Assembly (NCBI GenBank): GCA_018262385.1
Contig: JAGSPQ010000020.1
Span: 1 to 21,075, forward strand
Reading direction: 5' to 3'
DNA from: Myxococcaceae bacterium
GTDB lineage: Bacteria; Myxococcota; Myxococcia; Myxococcales; Myxococcaceae
DNA: 21,075 nt
Position 1 is the first letter of the stretch; every line of letters begins with the position of its first letter. The notes beneath the pieces were generated by a model. It ran no database searches, was not told the origin of the DNA, and was given only the letters and a program-made list of their open reading frames with translations. Shown piece by piece: positions 7,933 to 14,074 of the stretch. The translations under genes were made by a program, and so were the position numbers.

Positions 7933-9833
7933 CACCCTACCCTCGCAAGCTTCAGCCGGCCTTCCCACCTTTCTTCGAGCGCCCGCACCAGCCGCTGGTG
8001 CGCAGGCAGCAGCAGCTCGGGATCCCGGGCGACGATCGCGCGCGCCTCGTCCTGGGCCTCGGCGAGCAGCGCCTGATCCCGGCCGAGGTTGGCGACCGCC
8101 AGCTCGGGGACGCCGCTCTGGCGGGTGCCGAGGAACTCGCCCGGGCCCCGCAGCTCGAGATCCTTCTCGGCGATCACGAAGCCGTCGTTGCTCTCTTCCA
8201 TCACCTTCAGGCGGGTGGTGGCGATCTGGCTGCGCGCATAGCCGGCGATCAGGAAGCACCAGGACTTCGCCGCGCCGCGGCCGACCCGCCCGCGCAGCTG
8301 GTGCAGCTGCGAGAGGCCGAAGCGCTCGGCGCCCTCGATCACCATCACCGACGCGTTCGGCACGTCGACGCCCACCTCGACCACGGTGGTGCAGACGAGG
8401 ATGTCGAGCTGCCGATCGCGGAAGGCGGCCATCACCGCTTCCTTCTCGTCGTTCTTCATCCGGCCATGGAGCAGCCCGATTCGCGCCTGGGGGAACTCCA
8501 GCTGCAGCTTCTGCGCGCCCTGGGTCGCGTCGGACAGGTCGACCTTCTCGGACTCTTCGACCAGCGGGTAGACGACGTAGGCCTGGTGGCCCTGGTCGAG
8601 CTCGCCCTGCACCGCCTGGTACGCCCGCGGCCGCGCCTTCTCGTTGAAGATCCGGGTCTCGATCGGCGTGCGCCCCGGCGGCAGCTGGTCGATCACCGAC
8701 ACGTCGAGATCCCCGTACAGGGTCATCGCCAGGGTCCGGGGAATCGGGGTGGCAGTCATCACCAGGGTGTCCGGCCGGGGGCCCTTGGCCATCAAGGTGT
8801 GCCGCTGCATCACCCCGAAGCGATGCTGCTCGTCGATCACCACCAGCCCCAGCCGCTGAAACTCGACCCCTTCCTGGATCAGCGCGTGGGTACCGACCGC
8901 GACCCGCACCACTCCGTTGGCCAGGCCCTCGCGCTGCTGCTTGCGGGCCCTCGGCGCGGCGCTGCCGGTGATCAGGCTCACCTTGGCCCCCAGCGGCGCG
9001 AGCATCTTGCTGAAGGTGCGGTGGTGCTGCTCGGCGAGGATCTCGGTCGGCGCCATCACCGCGACCTGAAACCCGTCTTGCAGCGCCAGGGCGGCGGCGA
9101 TCAGCGCGACCGCCGTCTTCCCCGAGCCGACGTCGCCCTGGACCAGCCGGTTCATCGGCTCGGCCTTCGCCATGTCGCGCGAGACCTGCCCGACCACCCG
9201 CGCCTGGGCGCCGGTGAGCTGGAAGGGAAGCAGCGCGGCCGCCACCGCCTGGCGCTCGGCCGAGGCGTCGAACGGGATCCCGGGCTGGACCTTCACCCCC
9301 TGGCGGCGCAGCGCGAGGCCCAGCTGGAGGAAGAACAGCTCGTCGAACGCCAGCCGGTGGTGGGCGGGGCTGGCGTGGGCGTCGAGCGCGGTCAGCGGCG
9401 CGTCGGCTGGAGGGAAGTGCAGGTAGCGCAGCGCATCGGCCAGCGACATCAGGTGGTGGCGCTCGCGGACCTCGTCGGGCAGCGGCTCCTCGAGCGCGTC
9501 GGCGAACCCGGCGGCGATCTTGAACGCCAGCTCGCGCAGGTTGCGCTGCTCGTGCCGCTCGAAGCCCGGGTAGACGGGGACGATCCGGTTGAAGTGCACC
9601 GGCGAGCTGTCGGCGTCGTCGGCCGGCTCGACCTCCGGGTGCGGAATCTCCCAGCCCCAGGAGCTCTGGCGGACCTCGCCCGAGACGACCAGCCGCCTGC
9701 CGATCGGGTACTTCGCCTTCAGCCACGCGCCGCTCTGGAAATGGGTGGCGGCGATGCTCCCGGTGGAATCCGACAGCACCGCGCGGAAGGTGCGCCGCCC
9801 TCCCCGGCCGTACTGCTCTTCGGCGCGCTTCAC
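7932..9833 (-). CDS. recG: RecG branch-migration helicase, C-terminal fragment (partial wedge plus full helicase and TRG)
   Basis: RecG is the DNA translocase that remodels stalled forks and Holliday junctions. From the GTG at 9833 the product is 633 residues. It has the OB/wedge remainder (GGRRTFRAVLSDSTG, HPEVEP), Walker A GDVGSGKT (233-240), DEQH (334-337), TATPIPRT (360-367), motif VI QLRGRVGRG (512-520) and the TRG region. E. coli RecG has its Walker A Lys near residue 302; here it is 239, about 63 residues short. The missing N-terminal wedge portion lies in another frame just upstream (next entry), without the conserved LP-x-RYEDR segment. The GTG overlaps the stop of that upstream frame (GTGA), so coupled translation of two polypeptides is possible; a disrupted gene or a sequence error are the alternatives. 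The frame stays open to 10379, but that extension is shadow. Confidence 0.85.
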   Translation of the reverse strand: MKRAEEQYGRGGRRTFRAVLSDSTGSIAATHFQSGAWLKAKYPIGRRLVVSGEVRQSSWGWEIPHPEVEPADDADSSPVHFNRIVPVYPGFERHEQRNLRELAFKIAAGFADALEEPLPDEVRERHHLMSLADALRYLHFPPADAPLTALDAHASPAHHRLAFDELFFLQLGLALRRQGVKVQPGIPFDASAERQAVAAALLPFQLTGAQARVVGQVSRDMAKAEPMNRLVQGDVGSGKTAVALIAAALALQDGFQVAVMAPTEILAEQHHRTFSKMLAPLGAKVSLITGSAAPRARKQQREGLANGVVRVAVGTHALIQEGVEFQRLGLVVIDEQHRFGVMQRHTLMAKGPRPDTLVMTATPIPRTLAMTLYGDLDVSVIDQLPPGRTPIETRIFNEKARPRAYQAVQGELDQGHQAYVVYPLVEESEKVDLSDATQGAQKLQLEFPQARIGLLHGRMKNDEKEAVMAAFRDRQLDILVCTTVVEVGVDVPNASVMVIEGAERFGLSQLHQLRGRVGRGAAKSWCFLIAGYARSQIATTRLKVMEESNDGFVIAEKDLELRGPGEFLGTRQSGVPELAVANLGRDQALLAEAQDEARAIVARDPELLLPAHQRLVRALEERWEGRLKLARVG

Positions 9834-9845
9834 TTCACTTTGCGC
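9828..9845 (-). other. Apparent deletion/frameshift scar in recG with overlapping GTGA stop-start
   Basis: The coding-sense sequence AAAGTGAAGTGAAG lies exactly at the junction. One frame ends KVK-stop, while the helicase frame begins GTG AAG CGC. The overlapping direct repeat GTGAAG is compatible with a short-homology deletion. About 35 wedge residues expected from the RecG family are absent here, and the frame change requires a net loss of 3n+1 bases. Confidence 0.65.
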
Positions 9846-10432
9846 ACGCCCTTCTTGTTGAGCAGGCCGACCAGCCGGGGATTCAGCCGCCAGCCGACCT
9901 CGCTCAGCGCAGTGGCCAGCGGCCCCGAGGCCGGAGCGATCGACAGCATCCGCGCCGGGCTGTCCTCTTCCTTCGGCTCCGCTCCCTCGGGCCGCAGCTT
10001 CTGCCTGGGCGGCGCCGGCGCGGCCTTGCCCGCCTTCGCCGCCGTCTGGGCCGAGGCCTTCGGCCTTCGCTTCTTCACCGGCTCGGGCGCCGGCAGCCGC
10101 CCGGACTCGGTCAGCACCAGCACCGGCCGCGGCGCGTCGGCCTCGCCCGCGGCCTTCGGCAGGAAGTCGATCGGCAGCCCTTCGTCGCGCAGCGCGAGCA
10201 GCACCTGCTGCAGCGCGTTCTTCCGCACCGACAGCTCGCGATCGTCGATCCGGGTCAGCTGGGCGGTGAGCGCCGCGGTGGTGCTCGGCTTGACGCCGCT
10301 GCCTGCCCGCGCCAGCGCTCCGGCGAGCGCCGGCCGAAGCTCCTTGATCGACGAGAGGTTGAGGAAGTCGCGGGCGCACGCATAGCGCAGCGGCCCCAGC
10401 AGCGCGAAGAGGGGGTGGCTGCTACTCGCCAT
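9830..10432 (-). CDS. RecG N-terminal fragment (deltaproteobacterial-type extension plus start of wedge domain)
   Basis: This 200-residue frame begins with PLRYACARDFLNLSSIKEL, which I recognise as the extension seen at the N-terminus of RecG in Geobacter and myxobacteria. A Lys/Ala/Pro-rich linker follows, then LSEVGWRLNPRLVGLLNKKG, matching the helix-hairpin opening of the RecG wedge. It then hits TGA where RecG should continue with LP-x-RYEDR. The rest of RecG resumes at once in a different frame, so this is one part of a split or broken recG. The ATG overlaps the greA stop region by 11 bp, as expected of the authentic recG start in a greA-recG operon. The linker composition is low complexity. 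Confidence that it belongs to recG is good; whether it is made as a separate protein is unknown. Confidence 0.7.
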   Translation of the reverse strand: MASSSHPLFALLGPLRYACARDFLNLSSIKELRPALAGALARAGSGVKPSTTAALTAQLTRIDDRELSVRKNALQQVLLALRDEGLPIDFLPKAAGEADAPRPVLVLTESGRLPAPEPVKKRRPKASAQTAAKAGKAAPAPPRQKLRPEGAEPKEEDSPARMLSIAPASGPLATALSEVGWRLNPRLVGLLNKKGVRKVK

Positions 10433-10910
10433 CCTCGAACGTCACCTTGAGGATCTCGTATTCCCGCGCGCCGCCCGGGCTCTGGATCATCGCGGTGTCG
10501 CCCACCGTCTTGCCGACCAGCCCGCGGCCCACCGGGGTGCTGATGCTGATCCACTTCTTCTTGAAGTCCGACTCATACTCGCCGACCAGGCGGTAGGTGA
10601 CCTTCTTCTCGGTCTCGAGATCGTTGAGTTCGACGGTGGCGCCGAAGACGACGGTGCCGGTGCCCTTGAACTTCGAGGTGTCGACCACCTCGCAGCGCGC
10701 GATCTGGCCGTTGATGTCCATGATCCGGCCTTCGATGTGGCTCTGCTTCTCTTTGGCGGCGTGGTACTCGGCGTTTTCCTTCAAGTCCCCGTGAGCCCGC
10801 GCGACCTCAATCTCGTGGGTGATCTTCGGGCGCTCGACCGAGGTCAGCTGCTTCAGCTCGTCTTTGAGCCGGCGCAAGCCTGCAGCGGTAATCGGGGTGG
10901 TGTCGGCCAT
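10422..10910 (-). CDS. greA: Transcription elongation factor GreA
   Basis: This 162-residue protein has standard GreA length. GreA enters the RNA polymerase secondary channel and stimulates cleavage of backtracked transcripts. The coiled-coil tip GDLKENAEYHAAKE (41-54) carries the acidic residues Asp42 and Glu45 that act at the polymerase active site. The C-terminal FKBP-like domain shows ISTPVGRGLVGKTVGD and PGGAREYEI. The ATG at 10910 has GGAG seven bases upstream. It is the first gene of the reverse-strand operon, and its end overlaps the recG start by 11 bp. It is divergent from the FHA genes across only 49 bp, so its promoter must lie in that gap or inside the first FHA gene. Confidence 0.97.
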   Translation of the reverse strand: MADTTPITAAGLRRLKDELKQLTSVERPKITHEIEVARAHGDLKENAEYHAAKEKQSHIEGRIMDINGQIARCEVVDTSKFKGTGTVVFGATVELNDLETEKKVTYRLVGEYESDFKKKWISISTPVGRGLVGKTVGDTAMIQSPGGAREYEILKVTFEDGE

Positions 10911-10931
10911 TGCACGTCTCCATAGCGAAAC

Positions 10932-10947
10932 AGACCTGCCCGGGTCT
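10932..10947. promoter_or_regulatory. Imperfect palindrome between divergent greA and FHA genes
   Basis: AGACCTGCCCGGGTCT has AGACC/GGTCT arms around a 6-base centre and sits in the 49-bp divergent intergenic region. It could be an operator for either direction. There is no second copy in the window that I noticed and no recognisable regulator consensus. Confidence 0.3.
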
Positions 10948-10959
10948 AGCGTGCGCGCC

Positions 10960-11487
10960 GTGCTGTCGGTGAAGGAGCTTCACAGAATCGCAGGCTCGAT
11001 GCGCCGAGAAGAATTCGAGCGCCAGCTGGGTCCTTTTGTGCTCGTGCAGCGGCCTCCGGATCAACTCAAACAGCTCAAGGCGCTCCAGCTGGGGGCCAGG
11101 CGCACGGTGGCCCTCAAGCGGGGCCAGACCCCCCACGACGAGGACGTCTCGCTGCTGTTCGAGTTCGACGATCTGATGGTCGCCACCCTGCCCCCGGTCG
11201 ACAGCGGCGCTCCGCTCAACGTGGGCCGGATGCCCGACTGTGACCTGGTGATCGACGACCCGTCGGTGTCCAAGCACCACGCCCGCATCGAGTGGGACGG
11301 CAAGGACGCCTCGATCGAGGACCTCCAGTCGTCCAACGGCACCCGGCTCAACGGAGATGCGCTGAACATCAAGCTGGTGGTTCGCGACGGTGACACGATC
11401 GAGTTCGGCGACACCCAGTTCTGCTACCTCTCGACCAACACCCTCCACGCCCGCCTGACCACCGGGAAGTTCAAGGGCGGGGGCTGA
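10960..11487 (+). CDS. FHA-domain protein, first of a tandem paralogous pair
   Basis: This 175-residue protein has a C-terminal FHA domain, which binds phosphothreonine peptides. Conserved residues are visible: G89-R90, S104 with H107, and N126-G127 (SSNGT). An N-terminal region of about 35 residues ends in GPFVLVQRPP (24-33), followed by LLFEFDDLMVATLPP. Both elements are repeated in the next gene, which is alignable end to end. The frame is open from 10819, but the part before 10960 is antisense to greA. The GTG at 10960 was chosen because it aligns with the paralogue's Met1; a GTG at 10951 is also possible. No good Shine-Dalgarno is visible. The FHA assignment is firm; the partner is unknown, perhaps a Ser/Thr-kinase substrate. 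The next gene starts three bases after the stop. Confidence 0.87.
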   Translation: MLSVKELHRIAGSMRREEFERQLGPFVLVQRPPDQLKQLKALQLGARRTVALKRGQTPHDEDVSLLFEFDDLMVATLPPVDSGAPLNVGRMPDCDLVIDDPSVSKHHARIEWDGKDASIEDLQSSNGTRLNGDALNIKLVVRDGDTIEFGDTQFCYLSTNTLHARLTTGKFKGGG

Positions 11488-11490
11488 CCG

Positions 11491-12051
11491 ATGCTCCAGG
11501 TCAGAGAGCTCCAAAAGCTCGCCAGCTCGCTGAAGCTCGAGGCCTTTCAGAAGCAGATGGGGCCGTTCGTGCTGATCCAGCGTCCCCCCGAGGCGCAGCA
11601 CGGCAAGCAGACCGACCTGCTCGGCCTGCCGATGAACGTCCAGAGCACCACGATGGCGCGCCCGGGGGCGGTCTCCTCCGGCACCCTCGGCCTGCTGTTC
11701 CAGTTCGACACCCTGGTGGTCGCCACCCTGCCGCCGCTGGAAGGCATCGACGAGCTCTCGGTGGGCCGCCAGCCCGACTGCGAGCTGGTGATCGACGACA
11801 AGTCGGTCTCGAAGAAGCACGCCACCCTCCGGTGGGATGCCAGGCAGGGGCGCGCGACCATTCAGGATCTCGGCTCGACCAACGGCACCTTCCTCAACGC
11901 CAGCATCCGGCTGCGCAAAGAGAAAGAGAGCCTGCTGCAGGACGGAGACATCATCAGCTTCGGCGAGGTGCAGTTCTGGTACCTGCTGACCGCGACCCTT
12001 CACGCCAAGCTGTCGAAGGAACGACGCGGCCCGATGCCGCGCGGCGTCTGA
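11491..12051 (+). CDS. FHA-domain protein, second of a tandem paralogous pair
   Basis: This 186-residue paralogue of the preceding gene has the same architecture: N-terminal motif GPFVLIQRPP (24-33), the LLFQFDTLVVATLPP strand, then an FHA domain with G92-R93, S107, H110 and N131-G132 (GSTNGTFLN). The closing segment QFWYLLTATLHAKL mirrors QFCYLSTNTLHARL of the first copy. All residues normally needed for phosphothreonine binding are present, so both copies look functional. A longer, more variable linker (about 34-65) distinguishes it. The start ATG lies three bases after the first gene's stop. The two proteins may form a heteromeric reader of kinase signalling; this is inference from pairing only. 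Confidence 0.9.
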   Translation: MLQVRELQKLASSLKLEAFQKQMGPFVLIQRPPEAQHGKQTDLLGLPMNVQSTTMARPGAVSSGTLGLLFQFDTLVVATLPPLEGIDELSVGRQPDCELVIDDKSVSKKHATLRWDARQGRATIQDLGSTNGTFLNASIRLRKEKESLLQDGDIISFGEVQFWYLLTATLHAKLSKERRGPMPRGV

Positions 12052-12079
12052 TTTCCCGTCGACCTTCGTCGGTCGGGTC

Positions 12080-13330
12080 ATGTCCGCCTCCGCCGCGACC
12101 GTGAGCTCCCGCCTGCTGCGCCTCTTCGACGCCGAGGTCGGCCAGCTGCCGCGCTCGTACTGGTTCGTCTGGGGTGGGACGCTGGTCAACCGGCTCGGCT
12201 CGTTCGTGCTGCCGATGCTGACCATCTACCTGACCCGCCGCCGGGGCCTGTCGCTGGAGGACGCGGGGGCGATCGTCTCCGGCTTCGGGCTCGGCTCGCT
12301 GGGCGGCGTCACCCTGGGTGGCGTGCTCGCCGATCGCCTCGGCCGGCGCGCGACGATGCTGCTCGGGTTGGTGCTCGGGGCCGCCTCGATGCTCGCCCTC
12401 GGCGCCGCCGCTCAATACTGGCAGCTGGCGCTGGGCGCCGCGGCGCTCGGGCTGTTCGGCGACCTCTACCGCCCTGCCTCCAGCGCGCTGATCGCCGACC
12501 TGGTGCCCCCGGAGCACCGGCTGAAGGCCTTCGGGTTGCTGTACTGGGCGATCAACCTCGGCTTCGCGCTGGGCACCGGGGTGGCCGGCTTCCTCGCCGA
12601 ATCCCACTTCACCGCCCTCTTCATCGGAGACGCCGCCACCACCCTGATCTTCGCGGCGATCATCTACCGCTTCGTGCCCGAGCCCGCCCGCCACCCGGCG
12701 CCGAAGGACGGCGGGGGCTCGTTGCTGACCCCGTTTCTCGACCCGGTGTTCCTGCCGTTCCTGATCCTCAACTTCCTGATCATCACCGTCTTCTTCCAGC
12801 ACCTGGTCACCCTGCCCGCCGACATGGCGAGCAAGCAGCTCGGCTCGAGCGACTACGGCCTGGCGATCGCCTTCAACGGGATCCTGATCGTGCTGCTGCA
12901 GCCGCTGGCCACCCGCCTGCTCAAGGGAGTGGGGCGGGCGCGGGTGCTGGCGGCAGGCTGCCTGCTGACCGGGCTGGGGATGGGGATCAACGCCTTCGCC
13001 CAGGCGCTGCCGCTGTTCGTCCTCTCGGTCGCGGTCTGGACCCTGGGAGAGATCCTGATGTCCCCGGTGTCCTCGAGCATCATCGCGGACCTGTCTCCGG
13101 CCCACCTGCGCGGCCGGTACCAGGCGGCCTTCTTCCTCACCTGGGGGCTGGCGATGGTGATCGCGCCGCTGCTCGGGCCGTGGATCGTCCGCGCCTCCGA
13201 TCTGCCCACCCTGTGGCTGTGGTGCGTGGCGCTCGGAGCGGTCTGCGCGGTCGGCCAGCTGCTGCTCACCGGCCCGCGCCGCAGGCGGATGCTCGAGCTG
13301 GGTACGGCGGTCAGCGGCCTGCGCGACTGA
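12080..13330 (+). CDS. Major facilitator superfamily transporter
   Basis: This 416-residue protein has roughly twelve hydrophobic segments in two halves. MFS motif A appears between the second and third helices as GGVLADRLGRRATM, and a hydrophilic central loop (near PEPARHPAPKDGGG) separates the halves. The length and pattern fit drug- or metabolite-efflux type antiporters of the inner membrane, but nothing in the sequence identifies the substrate. It begins 28 bp after the second FHA gene on the same strand, so it may share its transcript; there is no obvious Shine-Dalgarno. It converges on the Nudix gene with four bases between stops. Confidence 0.9.
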   Translation: MSASAATVSSRLLRLFDAEVGQLPRSYWFVWGGTLVNRLGSFVLPMLTIYLTRRRGLSLEDAGAIVSGFGLGSLGGVTLGGVLADRLGRRATMLLGLVLGAASMLALGAAAQYWQLALGAAALGLFGDLYRPASSALIADLVPPEHRLKAFGLLYWAINLGFALGTGVAGFLAESHFTALFIGDAATTLIFAAIIYRFVPEPARHPAPKDGGGSLLTPFLDPVFLPFLILNFLIITVFFQHLVTLPADMASKQLGSSDYGLAIAFNGILIVLLQPLATRLLKGVGRARVLAAGCLLTGLGMGINAFAQALPLFVLSVAVWTLGEILMSPVSSSIIADLSPAHLRGRYQAAFFLTWGLAMVIAPLLGPWIVRASDLPTLWLWCVALGAVCAVGQLLLTGPRRRRMLELGTAVSGLRD

Positions 13331-13334
13331 AGGT

Positions 13335-14003
13335 TCAGGCGGGGCGGCGCAGGAACCGCTGCAGGATCAGCTCGGTCTTGGCGTCCTGGATCAGCCCGCT
13401 CTGAAAGGCGGCGAACAGCTCGGGGGCCGATCGCCACCGGATCCGCCCCCCTTCCTCCAGCGGCGAGCCGTCGCCTTCGGGCAGGGTCTGCCCCAGGCCG
13501 GTCACCTCGCAGGCGGCGGGGAAGATCTTCTCCGACAGGATCCCCGGGGCGAGGAAGAACGCCGCGCCCAGCAGCTGCACTGCCTCGGGGCTCACCGCGA
13601 AGCCGGCCTCCTCGAGCACCTCGGCGGCGCAGCGGATCTTCAGCCCCGCCTCGCCCGCATCCTCCGGCTCGAGCAGCCCGGCCACAATCTCCTCGCACAG
13701 CAGGTGGCTGCGCCCATCGGGCACCACCGGCTGCTTGTCTTTGCGGAAGTAGGCCGCCGGCCGCAGGTTCTCGCGGGTGAGGAACTCCGGGCTCCCCTCG
13801 CCCGTCCGGCGCCAGACCAGCACCGCCACCGCGTCCAGCCGGGGGCGATCGACCACGTCCACCCGGTAGACCGGCGAGGACGAGCCATCGGCGCGGCGGT
13901 TCTTCACCCTCAGCCGGCGCAGCTGCAGGAACCCTTCGTCGCAGCGGGCGGTGGCCGAGAAGTCCTCCACCACCTCCAGCGCCGTCACCTCGGTTTCAGC
14001 CAT
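13335..14003 (-). CDS. Nudix hydrolase, ADP-ribose pyrophosphatase-like
   Basis: This 222-residue protein has a Nudix helix ending in AEVLEEAGF with E128, E131 and E132, the metal-binding glutamates of the RE-x-x-EE motif. It is followed by FFLAPGILSEKIFPA, resembling the SPG-x3-E segment of ADP-ribose/nucleoside-diphosphate-sugar pyrophosphatases. The Nudix box is divergent: the Arg before E128 is Ala, and the leading G-x5-E spacing is off by one. N-terminal strands (PVYRVDVVDRP, DAVAVLVWRR) resemble the dimerisation/beta part of the family. The ATG at 14003 was preferred over the longer frame to 14066 because the extra 21 residues look non-coding. Substrate unproven. It is divergent from the nucleotidase cassette across 71 bp. 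Confidence 0.85.
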   Translation of the reverse strand: MAETEVTALEVVEDFSATARCDEGFLQLRRLRVKNRRADGSSSPVYRVDVVDRPRLDAVAVLVWRRTGEGSPEFLTRENLRPAAYFRKDKQPVVPDGRSHLLCEEIVAGLLEPEDAGEAGLKIRCAAEVLEEAGFAVSPEAVQLLGAAFFLAPGILSEKIFPAACEVTGLGQTLPEGDGSPLEEGGRIRWRSAPELFAAFQSGLIQDAKTELILQRFLRRPA

Positions 14004-14015
14004 CAGAACCTGCGC

Positions 14016-14044
14016 TTTACCAGAAGCAGGGCAACACATAGGGT
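14016..14044 (+). promoter_or_regulatory. Possible sigma70-like promoter for the nucleotidase cassette
   Basis: TTTACC (14016-14021), a 17-base spacer and TAGGGT (14039-14044) form a weak match to the -35/-10 consensus. A transcript starting near 14051 would have a leader of about 24 bases. It is in the right place, between two divergent genes, but the match is poor and GC-rich organisms often deviate. Confidence 0.25.
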
Positions 14045-14074
14045 CCGCCGCGCATTCCAAGGCCACGTCCCCAG

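Noticed and set aside
9834..10379. Upstream extension of the recG helicase frame to 10379
   Set aside because: The extension is Arg/Ala/Gly-rich shadow. Real RecG N-terminal sequence lies in the other frame of the same strand (9830-10432).
7998..10385. 795-residue plus-strand open frame opposite recG
   Set aside because: Its codons mirror recG on the opposite strand and the product is rich in His, Arg and Gln with no domain. The recG strand has all helicase motifs.
14009..14030. Possible hairpin CCTGC...GCAGG in the Nudix gene leader that could cover its ribosome-binding site
   Set aside because: The stem is only five base pairs plus a bulge, and such stems are expected by chance at this GC content.
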